NCBI GenBank assembly: GCA_026126105.1
Contig: JAHCJV010000015.1
Location: forward strand, 20,716-84,715
DNA from: Enhydrobacter sp.
GTDB taxonomy: Bacteria; Pseudomonadota; Alphaproteobacteria; Reyranellales; Reyranellaceae
Reading direction: 5' to 3'
DNA length: 64,000 nt
Position numbers and translations under genes: made by a program. The notes below the pieces were generated by a model. That model was not told the origin of the DNA. It worked only from the letters and a program-made list of their open reading frames with translations, and searched no databases. This document shows positions 48,193-57,745 of the stretch, piece by piece (the stretch's first letter is position 1; each line of letters begins with the position of its first letter).

Positions 48193-49686
48193 ATGGCAAA
48201 GCCAAAGAAACCCAACATCCTCGTCTTGTGGGGAGATGACATTGGCTGGTGGAACATCAGCTACAACAATCGCGGGCAGATGGGCTACCGCACGCCCAAT
48301 ATCGACCGGGTGGCGAACGAAGGCGTGGCCTTCACCGACTACTACGGGCAGCAGAGCTGCACGGCAGGACGTGCCGCCTTCATAACCGGCCAGAATCCCA
48401 TCCGCACCGGCCTTACCAAGGTCGGAATGCCGGGAGCACCGAACGGTCTAAAGGCGGAAGATCCGACGATCGCCGGCCTGCTGAAGCCGCACGGCTATGC
48501 GACCGGGCAGTTCGGAAAAAACCATTTCGGCGACCGGGACGAGTTCCTGCCGACGCTGCATGGCTTCGACGAGTTTTTTGGCAATCTCTATCACCTCAAC
48601 GCCGAGGAAGAGCCCGAGGACCCGGACTATCCCAAGGATCCGGAATTCAAGAAGCGCTTCGGCCCCCGCGGCGTTCTTCATTGTCTGGCCGATGGCAAGG
48701 GCGGGCAGAAGGTGGTCGACACCGGTCCGCTTACGAAGAAGCGAATGGAGACGATCGACGACGAGGTCACGGAACGCGCGCTGCGCTTCATCGATGACGC
48801 GCACAAGGCAGAAAAGCCGTTCTTCGTCTGGTACAATACGACGGGAATGCATTTCCGCACCCACCTCGCGCCCAAGCACAAGGGCAAGAGCGGACAGGGC
48901 GACTACAACGACGCCATGGTCGCACACGACGAAAACATCGGCCTGATGCTCGACAAGCTCGACGAGTTGGGCATCGCGGACGATACCATCGTTTTCTACT
49001 CGACCGACAATGGCGTTCACTTCAACAGCTGGCCGGATGCTGGCATAACGCCGTTCCGGTCGGAGAAGAACACCAACTGGGAAGGCGGCTGGCGCGTGCC
49101 GGCATTCGTCCGCTGGCCGGGCAAGTTCAAGGCGGGAACCGTTGTCAACGGCATCGTCAGTCACCAGGACTGGTTGGCGACATTCCTTGCGGCGGCAGGC
49201 GAGCCGGACATCAAGGACAAGCTGCTGAACGGCCACAAGATCGGCGACCGGACCTACAAGGTCATGATCGACGGATACAATATGCTGCCCTATCTCAAGG
49301 GCGAGACGAAAGAGAGCCCCCGGGAGTCATTCTTCTATATCAGCGACGATGGCGACATCCTGGCAATCAGGATGGGCGACTGGAAGGTCGTGCTGATGGA
49401 GCAGCGCGCGCGCACCCTGCAGTGCTGGTTCGAGCCGTTCATCCGCCTGCGGGCACCGAAGATGTTCCACCTGAGGCGCGACCCGTTCGAGCGGGCCGAC
49501 GAGAACTCGAACACCTACTGGGACTGGATCATCTCGCACGCCTACATCGTCTACATGATGCAGGATGTGGTGGCGCAGCAGATTAAAAACTTCACACTGT
49601 TCCCGCCCCGCCAGAAACCAGCCTCCTTCAACCTCGATGCCGTGATGCGGCAACTCGAGGATGCGGGCGGAGGCGCGAACCACTGA
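48193..49686 (+). CDS. Arylsulfatase (type I, formylglycine-dependent)
   Basis: 497 residues. Metal-binding aspartates in NILVLWGDDIGW; the formylglycine site is CTAGR in QQSCTAGRAAFITGQ, a C-x-A-x-R variant that fits the (C/S)-x-(P/A)-x-R consensus. Further conserved segments: TGQFGKNHFGD and YSTDNGVHFNSW. No N-terminal signal peptide, so the enzyme looks cytoplasmic, which would need the sulfate ester imported first. AAGGAGA ribosome site upstream of the ATG. Confidence 0.9.
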   Translation: MAKPKKPNILVLWGDDIGWWNISYNNRGQMGYRTPNIDRVANEGVAFTDYYGQQSCTAGRAAFITGQNPIRTGLTKVGMPGAPNGLKAEDPTIAGLLKPHGYATGQFGKNHFGDRDEFLPTLHGFDEFFGNLYHLNAEEEPEDPDYPKDPEFKKRFGPRGVLHCLADGKGGQKVVDTGPLTKKRMETIDDEVTERALRFIDDAHKAEKPFFVWYNTTGMHFRTHLAPKHKGKSGQGDYNDAMVAHDENIGLMLDKLDELGIADDTIVFYSTDNGVHFNSWPDAGITPFRSEKNTNWEGGWRVPAFVRWPGKFKAGTVVNGIVSHQDWLATFLAAAGEPDIKDKLLNGHKIGDRTYKVMIDGYNMLPYLKGETKESPRESFFYISDDGDILAIRMGDWKVVLMEQRARTLQCWFEPFIRLRAPKMFHLRRDPFERADENSNTYWDWIISHAYIVYMMQDVVAQQIKNFTLFPPRQKPASFNLDAVMRQLEDAGGGANH

Positions 49687-49745
49687 GGCGGCGGCACCCG
49701 CCGGCCGAACCGGACCAGCTGGACTTCGGTTCCTCGCATCATGGA

Positions 49746-49776
49746 CCTCATGCCCTGGATTCTTCAGGGCATGGGG
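49746..49776 (+). terminator. Probable rho-independent terminator of the sulfatase operon
   Basis: ATGCCCTG (49750-49757), loop GATTCTT, CAGGGCAT (49765-49772): an 8-pair perfect stem that extends to about 12 pairs with C49746-49749 region against G49773-49776. It is followed by CTCTTCCTTTC, a weak pyrimidine tract. Lies between the arylsulfatase stop and the next gene. Confidence 0.6.
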
Positions 49777-49807
49777 CTCTTCCTTTCACAGTCGCATCCG
49801 TGAGATC

Positions 49808-51274
49808 ATGCAGGCTCGGCTGACAAAATACCTCAAGCGCACCTTTCTGCTGCTCGTCATCGTAGGCGTCACCCTGCTTGGAGTGCGCGCCTGGGACTCG
49901 CAGCGCGGGGCAAAGCTCGAGCTCTGGCATACTCACGTGCCACACGAGATGCATGCTCAGGCTCTCGACAAGGCCGACTGGACCGGCTACCTCGCGGCCG
50001 AGGAGGCCATCTTTAGGACCCTCAAGGCGGAGGTTGTCGATCGGCTCGACGAAGAGAGCCGAGTGCCGGGCAATCGCTACTTCGCCGGCAGCCCGATCTA
50101 CCCTGGCAATTTCGCGCAGGACTGGAACCGCTCATACGTTCTGGAGCCCGACGGCGCGCCGACCGGCTCGGTCGTCCTGTTGCACGGATTGACCGATTCG
50201 CCCTTCAGCCTCCGCCACATCGGCCGCCACTATCGCGAAGCGGGCTTCGTCGTCGTCGCGATCCGGCTGCCGGCGCACGGCACCGTCCCGGCCGCACTGA
50301 CCGACGTGGAATGGGAAGACTGGATGGCGGCAACGCGCCTGGCCGTTCGCGAGGCCCGGAGACGCACGCAGGCGCCGCTGCATATCGTCGGCTTTTCCAA
50401 CGGCGGCGCCCTGGCGATGAAGTACGCCCTCGACGCTCTCGACGACAGTAGCCTGGCACGCCCGGACCGGCTCGTCCTGATCTCCCCGATGATCGGCATC
50501 ACGAGCTTCGCGCGCTTCGCCGGATTTGCCGAACTCCCGGCGCTGTTGCCTGCCTTCGCCAAGGCAGCGTGGCTGGGGATCGTGCCGGAGTTCAATCCCT
50601 TCAAGTACAATTCGTTCCCGGTCAATGGTGCGCGCCAATCGCATCGCCTGACGGCCGCATTACAGGCAAGCATTGTGAGCGCGGCCAGCGACGGCCGCCT
50701 CGACCGGCTCGCACCGCTACTGACGTTCCAGTCCGTGGTAGATTTCACCGTCAGCACGCGCGCCATCATCACGGCGCTGTACGATCGGCTGCCGGCAAAT
50801 GGCAGCGAGCTGGTGCTTTTCGACATTAACCGGTCGGCCGCCATCGGCCCTTTGCTGCGCAGCGCCTCGGAAACCGTACTGTCGCGCATCCTGGGCGACC
50901 CGCCACGGAAATTCCGGACGACGATCATCACCAATGCCTCTGCCGATCGCAACGACGTCGTCGAGCAGGTGACGGAGGCCGGCGCGACGACGCAGCAGAT
51001 CCGTGAACTGCCGCTCGCCTTCCCGCTCGGGATCTTCTCGCTCTCGCACGTGGCGCTGCCGTTTCCGATGACCGACGACCTTTATGGCCTGACTCCGGGC
51101 AGGTCGGAGGATTTCGGTGTCAATCTCGGTGCGCTGGCGCCGCGCGGCGAACGCGGCGTGCTTATCGTCAACCTCGATTCACTACTGCGCGTTTCATCCA
51201 ATCCCTTCTTCCCCTATCTCCTGGACAGGATTGCCGAAGGCATGGGGCCGGGCGCCGCGCCGGGGCGGCCGTGA
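49808..51274 (+). CDS. Membrane-anchored alpha/beta hydrolase
   Basis: 488 residues. Single N-terminal helix (FLLLVIVGVTLLGVRAW) without a clear cleavage site. The hydrolase domain has VVLLHGLTDSPFS, nucleophile elbow GFSNGG, and a final His in SLSHVALPF. Serine-esterase or lipase-like lysophospholipase type. ATG 49808 chosen (MQARLTKYLKR); the frame is open further upstream, but that part covers the terminator hairpin. Confidence 0.82.
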   Translation: MQARLTKYLKRTFLLLVIVGVTLLGVRAWDSQRGAKLELWHTHVPHEMHAQALDKADWTGYLAAEEAIFRTLKAEVVDRLDEESRVPGNRYFAGSPIYPGNFAQDWNRSYVLEPDGAPTGSVVLLHGLTDSPFSLRHIGRHYREAGFVVVAIRLPAHGTVPAALTDVEWEDWMAATRLAVREARRRTQAPLHIVGFSNGGALAMKYALDALDDSSLARPDRLVLISPMIGITSFARFAGFAELPALLPAFAKAAWLGIVPEFNPFKYNSFPVNGARQSHRLTAALQASIVSAASDGRLDRLAPLLTFQSVVDFTVSTRAIITALYDRLPANGSELVLFDINRSAAIGPLLRSASETVLSRILGDPPRKFRTTIITNASADRNDVVEQVTEAGATTQQIRELPLAFPLGIFSLSHVALPFPMTDDLYGLTPGRSEDFGVNLGALAPRGERGVLIVNLDSLLRVSSNPFFPYLLDRIAEGMGPGAAPGRP

Positions 51275-51321
51275 GATGCCACCTGCCCGCCCGGTCACCG
51301 GAACCGCAATCGCGGGCTATG

Positions 51322-52404
51322 CTACTGCCGGTCCTGAAGCCAATCCTCGACGTAGAGCCGCTGGACTGCGACCCGGCCGACAGCGAGCAGCGGAGCGGCA
51401 AGGGCCACACCCATGACGCCGAACATCGCTCCGCAGACCACGATCGCGAGCAGGGTCCAGGCGGGCGGTATGTTCACGGCACCGCGCTGAATGAGCGGTG
51501 CAGAGACGTAGCCTTCGATCGTCTGGATGGAAAAATAGACCGCCATCACCCAGATCAGCGTCGAATGGCCGAGCGGCATCGCCACGAGCGCGACGGCAAA
51601 CGCGGCGATCAGCGAGCCGAGATAGAGAATGAAGTTTGCCGCACCGGCCATCAGGCCGAGCAGCGCCGCGCCTGGCAGGCGGAGGAAATGCAGGGCGGTT
51701 GCCATCGTTACGGCCAGGATGGAATTGCGGACAAGCTGTCCGACGAGCCAGCTGTGCAGGACGCGCCTCATCTCGTTCATCGCCTCGCGCATGCGTGCGC
51801 GACGGGCGATGGGCAGAAGCCGCAGCAAGCCCTCCCGGTAGCCGCCGGGGCTGGCGGCCAGGAACAGCCCCAAGCATACAACCACGATCGAGTTGATACT
51901 GACGGCGTAGGCTCCAGCCACCGCCTTATGGACGTGACCGAACAACCGCCCGGGCTCGGCAACGAGGCGGAACGGATCGGCCTTTCCTTCGGGCCCGAAC
52001 AGCTCGATCCCGTAGGGCGCCAGGTAGGCCTGTATCGTGGCGAGTTGGGCGTCGATCACGCACATCGTCGAACGCGCCTGCTCCGGAAGGCGGGCGAATC
52101 CGCAGGCAACCGCGAGAGCGGCGACAATACCGAGGGCGATGGCGACGAGGGCAAACCGCCAGCTACGCGAGATTGGAAGAAGGCGGCCCAGGCCGATCGT
52201 GCACGCGTCCATGGAAACGGCGAAAAGGAGGCCGGCGAACAGGACGAGAAGGCTTGCTACGTTGTACCAGGCGAGAGCGAGAGCGAGCCCCAGCGCCACG
52301 GCGAGGACGACGACCATCGCTGCGAGCAGCGACGCAGGCGCGGCTTGAGAGGGGGTTGCATCCACCGCGCCTGCCGCCGGGGAGCGTCCGCCTTTGGTCG
52401 TCAT
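51322..52404 (-). CDS. AI-2E family transporter (PerM-like)
   Basis: 360 residues, about seven or eight membrane helices with a large loop after helix 2 or 3. Family features include the C-terminal IWVMAVYFSIQTIEGYVSAPLIQRGAVNIPP. Members export AI-2, or act as sodium/proton antiporters or general permeases; the substrate here is unknown. Converges on the hydrolase gene. Confidence 0.82.
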   Translation of the reverse strand: MTTKGGRSPAAGAVDATPSQAAPASLLAAMVVVLAVALGLALALAWYNVASLLVLFAGLLFAVSMDACTIGLGRLLPISRSWRFALVAIALGIVAALAVACGFARLPEQARSTMCVIDAQLATIQAYLAPYGIELFGPEGKADPFRLVAEPGRLFGHVHKAVAGAYAVSINSIVVVCLGLFLAASPGGYREGLLRLLPIARRARMREAMNEMRRVLHSWLVGQLVRNSILAVTMATALHFLRLPGAALLGLMAGAANFILYLGSLIAAFAVALVAMPLGHSTLIWVMAVYFSIQTIEGYVSAPLIQRGAVNIPPAWTLLAIVVCGAMFGVMGVALAAPLLAVGRVAVQRLYVEDWLQDRQ

Positions 52405-52592
52405 TTTCCCGGCATCCTTCTAAAGGTCGGCGCATCTTGCGATCAGACTTTCGCCTTCGGGGTTCGGACCGCAGAGCACAAGCCCGCTGGCGCGACAATT
52501 CCGGCGACTGCTCGCCGCGCGCCGGGGCGCGCCGCGACATGGCCGCTCGAAGTCGTGTCGGACACGCCACGCACGCAAGGGGGAGAGGTCGC

Positions 52593-53165
52593 ATGAGCAT
52601 GGATGAAGCAAACCGCAACGAGAATCTCGATCCGGTAGCAGCCATTCGATCGAACTGGGGCTGGTTCGTGCTCCTTGGCATCGCGTTGATGATCGCCGGA
52701 GCCATTGCGATCATCCTTCCCGCCCTTTCGGCGATCGCGGCGGAACGCATCCTCGGCACCGTTCTCTGCCTCGGCGGCTTGGTTCAGGTCATCCAGGCGT
52801 CCAAGGTCGCGAACTGGCTCGGCTTCGCATGGCACCTGCTGCTGGGACTATTTGCGACGATCGGTGGCGCGCTGATCTACATCGATTCGCTTTTTGCCGT
52901 CGTTGCCATCACGATTCTCATTTCGGCCATCTTCGCGATTCTCGGCGTGTCGCAGATTGCCTTCGCGCTCAAGGTCAGACGCATGGCGGCGTGGCATTGG
53001 TTTCTGGTTTCGGGCGGCATCGCTCTTGTCGTCAGTGCGCTGCTCCTGATGAAGCTGCCCTACAGCCATTCCTTCACGCCAGCGACGATCGCCGGCATCT
53101 CCCTCCTGTTCACCGGCTGGGCCTATGTCGCCATTGCGCTCGCATCCAAGGAGACGACGCGATGA
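52593..53165 (+). CDS. HdeD family acid-resistance-like membrane protein (DUF308)
   Basis: 190 residues, six membrane helices arranged as repeated pairs, opening NWGWFVLLGIALMIAGAIAIILP. The GLFATIGGALIYI and GWAYVAIALA segments fit DUF308/HdeD. GGGGGAGAGG precedes the ATG at 52593. Divergent from the AI-2E gene by 188 bases. Confidence 0.82.
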   Translation: MSMDEANRNENLDPVAAIRSNWGWFVLLGIALMIAGAIAIILPALSAIAAERILGTVLCLGGLVQVIQASKVANWLGFAWHLLLGLFATIGGALIYIDSLFAVVAITILISAIFAILGVSQIAFALKVRRMAAWHWFLVSGGIALVVSALLLMKLPYSHSFTPATIAGISLLFTGWAYVAIALASKETTR

Positions 53166-53412
53166 TGTCTCAACGGTGACGGATCGGTTTCTCCGATCTT
53201 TCCGGCTCAGACACCAAGGCCGCACCGGCATCCACGGTTGAGCCGCTGCGCGCCAAATCAGCGGGATCGTCGCGCTCGGCGTCGCCGAGGCGCGGGCTGG
53301 TTCTTCGATCGGCCTCGGCCTGAAGGCGCGTTCATAACCGGCGTCTGCGAACGGCGAACATCCTGCTCGACCATCATCATGAGCGACCCGAAAAGTCGCG
53401 CTCGAAGATTGA

Positions 53413-53838
53413 TCAGTGGCTGGTTCCGGCAAGGGCACCCTTGAGCTCACCGTCGGGATATTTCTCTGTCTTGATGACGACGGACCAGCGGCCGGCGATC
53501 AGGTCGGCGGCCTGACGGGCGGTCAGCGTCGCCCCGCCGGGATGGGGGTTGCCTTCGATCTGGGTGTTGATCGAGACGATAGCGGAATCGGTGCCCTCGA
53601 TGTCGGGGCCGCGGAATTCCGCCCAAGTGATCGGCCCGCTCAGATTGCGATAGCTCAAACGCCAGGACAGCAAGCGGCGCGAGGGCGAATAGTTCGCGGT
53701 GAGGCTGCCGCTGGCGGTGCTCGCACTGGCGAGGGAGGCGGCGAAGTGCGGCTTGTTCTCAACAGGATCGCTAGGATAGAAGCCCGCGCAGCCGCCGAGA
53801 AGAAGAGCCACCGCGACAAGGATCGTGTTGCCCTTCAT
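53413..53838 (-). CDS. CHRD domain-containing lipoprotein
   Basis: 141 residues. Lipobox LGGC near residue 17, then a CHRD-like domain: PHFAASLASASTASGSLTANY, WRLSYRNLSGPITWAEFRGP and NPHPGGATLTARQAADLIAGRWSV. CHRD domains occur in chordin and in many bacterial secreted proteins with unknown roles. Starts 2 bases after the stop of the flavoprotein gene on the same strand, so co-transcribed. Confidence 0.8.
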   Translation of the reverse strand: MKGNTILVAVALLLGGCAGFYPSDPVENKPHFAASLASASTASGSLTANYSPSRRLLSWRLSYRNLSGPITWAEFRGPDIEGTDSAIVSINTQIEGNPHPGGATLTARQAADLIAGRWSVVIKTEKYPDGELKGALAGTSH

Positions 53839-53840
53839 GC

Positions 53841-55586
53841 CTACGCCTTGTGGTGCACCGGAGCGCGACCGTAGACCGGCGTGGCGATGCCTTCCAGCCG
53901 CGCCTTGAGCTGCAAGGCGAGGAAGCGTGAGTAGTGGCGCGACTGGGCGAGGTTGCCGCCGTGGAACCACAGGTTCTCCTGCGCCGTCGGCTTCCACATG
54001 TTGCGCGGCTCGCCTTCCCATGGGCCGGGGTCCTTGGCGGTCCCGGAGCCGAGGCCCCAGACCTTGCCGACCTTGTCGGCGACGTCCTGCGAGATCAGAG
54101 TGCCCGCCCACTGGTTCATCGATCCGTATCCCGTGGCATAGACGATCAGGTCGGCGGGCAGCGCCGTGCCGTCCCTCAGCACGACGCTCGTCTCGGTGAG
54201 AAGATCGACCTCGGCCGACTTGAGCTTGATCTCGCCGGAGGCGATCAGCTCCGACGCGCCGACATCGATGTAGTAGCCCGAGCCGCGGCGCATATACATC
54301 GTGCCGATGCCGGTCTCGTCCTCGCCGAAGGTAAGCTTGAAGCCCGCCTTCTTCAACCGGGCATAGAAGTCGGCATCCTCGGCGCGGATCTGCGCCGTCA
54401 TCGGCTTGGCCGCCGCGGGCTGGAGCGCATAAGGCAGGGAGGCGGCGATGAAGTCGGCCTTCTCGGTCGTGATGCCCTTGGCCAGCGCCTCCTCCGAATA
54501 GAGCGGCCGGTGCCGCGCCAGCGAGTCCGACCGCATGACCAGGGTCGGCGAGCGCTGCAGCAAGGTGACGTCCGCGCCGTGCTCCCACAGGTCGGCGGCG
54601 ATGTCGTGCGCCGAGTTGTTGGAACCCACGACGACGCAGCGCTTGCCCGCCCAGCCCTCGCCACCACTGTGACGGCTCGAATGATGTTGCACGCCCTTGA
54701 ACGTGTCGGCCCCCGGAAACTCCGGGATCTCCGGGAAGCCCGACATGCCGGTCGCCAGCACGAGATGCTTCGGCCGGATCGTGACCGGCTTGCCCGCGCG
54801 CTCGACGAGCACCGTCCATTCGCCGGCTTTCTCGTCGAAGGATGCACTCTTGCACGGCGACGACGACCAGTAATCGAGCTCCATGATCTTCACGTAGGAC
54901 TCGAGCCAGTCGCCCATCTTGTCCTTGGGCGTGTAGATCGGCCAATGGTCGGGGAACGGCAGGTAGGGCAGATGGTCGTACCAGACCGGATCATGCAGGC
55001 AGAGCGACTTGTAGCGCTTGCGCCAGGCATCGCCGGGCCGCTCGTGCGCATCGACGATCAGCGCCGGCACGCCGATCCGCTTCAGGCGGGCGCCCAGGCC
55101 GATGCCGCCCTGCCCGCCGCCGACGATCAGCACGAAGGGCTGGCGCGTGATGCCGAACTCCTCGGCATCGGCTCGGCGCCGATCGGTCCAGGTCACGCGA
55201 TTCTTGAACGCGCCGTGCTCGGTCCCCGCCTCGCGCGTCGGGCCGGCCTTTTCCTCGAAACCCTTGAGCTCCATCAGGGCGGTGAACACGGTCGCGGCCT
55301 TGCCGTCTTTCAGGCGCATGTGCCCGCGCCCACGCCCGATCGCCGTCTCGAAGGTGAACCAGCCCTCATCACTTTCCATGCGGAACGTCGAGGGTTGCAC
55401 GTCGGCGAGCCGCCCCTTCAGCATGGCGGCGATCGCCTCACGTCCCTCGAAGGTGACGATGTTCCACGTGAAGGAGACGAGATCGCGCCAGTAGCTCGTC
55501 TCGACGAAGTGCGAAGCGGCCGCATCGGCGTCGCCGCGTTCGAGGGCTGAAGCGAAGCTCGCCAGCCATTGTTCCTTTTCGGTCAC
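53841..55586 (-). CDS. Flavin-dependent monooxygenase with NTF2-like N-terminal domain
   Basis: 581 residues from GTG 55586. Residues 1-130 look like a SnoaL/NTF2-type fold (DADAAASHFVETSYWRDL ... GHMRLKDGKAATVFTALMEL). After that comes an FAD-binding monooxygenase with GGGQGGIGLG (about 156), a second dinucleotide loop VVVGSNNSAHDIA (about 310) and YATGYGSMN. The fusion recurs in bacteria as YUCCA/FMO-like proteins. Probably oxygenates an organic substrate with NADPH and O2. Confidence 0.84.
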   Translation of the reverse strand: MTEKEQWLASFASALERGDADAAASHFVETSYWRDLVSFTWNIVTFEGREAIAAMLKGRLADVQPSTFRMESDEGWFTFETAIGRGRGHMRLKDGKAATVFTALMELKGFEEKAGPTREAGTEHGAFKNRVTWTDRRRADAEEFGITRQPFVLIVGGGQGGIGLGARLKRIGVPALIVDAHERPGDAWRKRYKSLCLHDPVWYDHLPYLPFPDHWPIYTPKDKMGDWLESYVKIMELDYWSSSPCKSASFDEKAGEWTVLVERAGKPVTIRPKHLVLATGMSGFPEIPEFPGADTFKGVQHHSSRHSGGEGWAGKRCVVVGSNNSAHDIAADLWEHGADVTLLQRSPTLVMRSDSLARHRPLYSEEALAKGITTEKADFIAASLPYALQPAAAKPMTAQIRAEDADFYARLKKAGFKLTFGEDETGIGTMYMRRGSGYYIDVGASELIASGEIKLKSAEVDLLTETSVVLRDGTALPADLIVYATGYGSMNQWAGTLISQDVADKVGKVWGLGSGTAKDPGPWEGEPRNMWKPTAQENLWFHGGNLAQSRHYSRFLALQLKARLEGIATPVYGRAPVHHKA

Positions 55587-55656
55587 CCTTTCTCGTTAGC
55601 GCGCAGCCAAGTCCCCTGCAACGTGATAGGACGGCGCGGCCCTGAGCCCGTCCGCC

Positions 55657-56490
55657 ATGCCTCGACTGATCGCCCTCACGACGCTCGCCATGCTCGCCTT
55701 CGCCGGCAACTCGCTGCTATGCCGCGTGGCCTTGCGCGACACGGCGATCGATGCGGCGAGCTTCACCTCCATCCGCCTCGCCTCGGGCGCCCTCATCCTC
55801 GCCGTGATCGTGCGCGCGCGGAACGGCCGGCTCGCCGGCGGCGGGAGCTGGACGGCCGCGGCCTGCCTGTTCGCCTATGCCGCCGGCTTCTCCTTCGCCT
55901 ACCGCCAGCTCTCCGCCGCGACCGGCGCGCTGCTGCTGTTCGGCGCGGTGCAGACCGCGATGCTCTCCTGGGGCCTCGCCAGGGGAGAGCGCCTGCGACC
56001 GCTCCAGCTTGCCGGCCTGCTCGTCGCCGTCGGTGGCCTCGTCTACATGCTGCTGCCCGGCCTCGCTGCGCCGCCGATCGAGGGGGCGGCCTTCATGATC
56101 GCCGCCGGCATTGCGTGGGCCGGCTATTCGCTGCTCGGCCGGGGCACGCAGGACCCGACGGCTGCCACCGCCGGCAACTTCCTCCGCGCCGTGCCCTTCG
56201 CCGCCGCGCTCAGCCTCGCTTTGTCGGCGGGTGCTACGGCCGATCATACCGGCGCGCTTTATGCCGTCGCGTCGGGCGCCATCACATCGGGCCTCGGCTA
56301 CGTGCTGTGGTACGCCGTGCTGCCCTCGCTCACCGCCTCCTCGGCTGCGGTGATTCAGCTCAGCGTCCCGGCAATTGCCGCACTCGGCGGCGTCATTCTG
56401 CTGGCCGAGCCGCTCTCGAACCGCCTGATGATCGCATCGGCGACTATCCTGGGCGGTATTGCGCTGACGATCTTGCGTCCGCGCACCTGA
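55657..56490 (+). CDS. EamA/DMT superfamily transporter
   Basis: 277 residues, ten membrane helices in two EamA repeats (first near 10-130, second from about 145). Typical drug/metabolite exporter with short loops. Divergent from the monooxygenase gene by 70 bases and 33 bases upstream of an amidohydrolase. Confidence 0.85.
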   Translation: MPRLIALTTLAMLAFAGNSLLCRVALRDTAIDAASFTSIRLASGALILAVIVRARNGRLAGGGSWTAAACLFAYAAGFSFAYRQLSAATGALLLFGAVQTAMLSWGLARGERLRPLQLAGLLVAVGGLVYMLLPGLAAPPIEGAAFMIAAGIAWAGYSLLGRGTQDPTAATAGNFLRAVPFAAALSLALSAGATADHTGALYAVASGAITSGLGYVLWYAVLPSLTASSAAVIQLSVPAIAALGGVILLAEPLSNRLMIASATILGGIALTILRPRT

Positions 56491-56523
56491 GAGGAGGATG
56501 ATGGCCCCACAGGAGGAATGGTC

Positions 56524-57663
56524 ATGAAGTACGACGTCATCTCCGCCGACGGTCATGTCGACCTGATCTGGCTGCCACCCGACCTCTTCACGAAGAACGC
56601 CTCTGCCGCGTTCAAGGACCGAATGCCCCATGTCGTCGATGGACCGAAGGGCCCGGAGTGGGTCAGCGCCAAGGGCGCCAAGTTCGGCCTGGTGAACGGC
56701 ATGGGCTCGGCCGGACGCGAGTATGTGCCCGGCATCATCCACCGCTCCGACCGCATGGCATCGACCGGTCTTTACGATGACGGCAAGAAGGGCGTCCGTC
56801 GCCTGACCGAGGTCGATCTTCGCCTCAAGGATCAGGACCGCGATGGCGTGCAGGCGGAAGTGCTGTACGGCGTCCTGGGCTCGAGCGGTCGGCTCAATGA
56901 CCCGGAAGCGGCCTTGGAGATGTTGCGCATCTACAACGACTGGCTCCACGACTTCTGCAAGCAGGCGCCGGACCGGCTGATCGGCCTGGCCAACATCCCC
57001 AACTACAACATGGAGGAGTCGGTTGCCGAGGCGATGCGCAATGCCAAGCGCGGCGTGCGCGGCCTCGACATCGCCAACCGGCCCGACATGGTGCCTCTCT
57101 GGGACGAGCACTGGGAGCCGTTGTGGAAGTTCGGCCACGAAACCGGCATTCCGCTGCACTTCCACACGATTGGCGGCCGCTCCCCGGATGTCACGCAGTT
57201 CCCGCCGCACGTGCAGCGCCGCATCTTCGCCGTGCACATTACCGGCTTCCAGATGCACATGAGCGCCATGCTGATGGGCCTGATCTTCTCTGGCGCACCC
57301 GCGCGATATCCGAACCTCAAGATCGTGATCGGCGAGGCGGGGCTCGGCTGGATCCCCTATGTGCTGCAGCACATGGATCTGGAGTGGGAGGACCAGTTCA
57401 AGGACCTCGACCTCAAGATGAAGCCCAGCGAGTACTGGCACCGCCAGTTCTACGCCACCTACCAGACCGACCCGGTCGGCATCGAACTGCTCAAGCATCT
57501 GGGTGAGGACAACGTCATGTGGGGCTCGGACTTCCCCCACCCTGACGGGATCTGGCCCGACAGCCAGGAGTTCCTGAGCGCGGAGCTGAACGAGGTTTCG
57601 CCCGAGGCCAGGCGCAAGATCGTGCGCGACAACGCAATGAAGCTCTATCGCCTCGCAAATTGA
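56524..57663 (+). CDS. Amidohydrolase family protein
   Basis: 379 residues, PF04909 metal-dependent hydrolase. Metal motif reads ISADGHVDL (the DADGH variant), with later ligands in PLHFHTIGGR and MWGSDFPHPDG. The ATG at 56524 is chosen because AGGAGG lies seven bases upstream; the ATG at 56518 is too close to it. Related only distantly to the three tandem copies at 40-42.5 kb. Confidence 0.85.
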   Translation: MKYDVISADGHVDLIWLPPDLFTKNASAAFKDRMPHVVDGPKGPEWVSAKGAKFGLVNGMGSAGREYVPGIIHRSDRMASTGLYDDGKKGVRRLTEVDLRLKDQDRDGVQAEVLYGVLGSSGRLNDPEAALEMLRIYNDWLHDFCKQAPDRLIGLANIPNYNMEESVAEAMRNAKRGVRGLDIANRPDMVPLWDEHWEPLWKFGHETGIPLHFHTIGGRSPDVTQFPPHVQRRIFAVHITGFQMHMSAMLMGLIFSGAPARYPNLKIVIGEAGLGWIPYVLQHMDLEWEDQFKDLDLKMKPSEYWHRQFYATYQTDPVGIELLKHLGEDNVMWGSDFPHPDGIWPDSQEFLSAELNEVSPEARRKIVRDNAMKLYRLAN

Positions 57664-57745
57664 TCATCGCGCACGAGCCGCCGAGGGGATGATGCCTTGG
57701 CGGCCGAGAATCGGCGACAACGGGTCGACAATGCCGCTCCCGCGG

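Noticed and set aside
53841..54945. Fusion of the CHRD lipoprotein to an upstream frame
   Set aside because: The upstream part is out of frame with the flavoprotein; a lipobox signal directly after ATG 53838 marks the real start.
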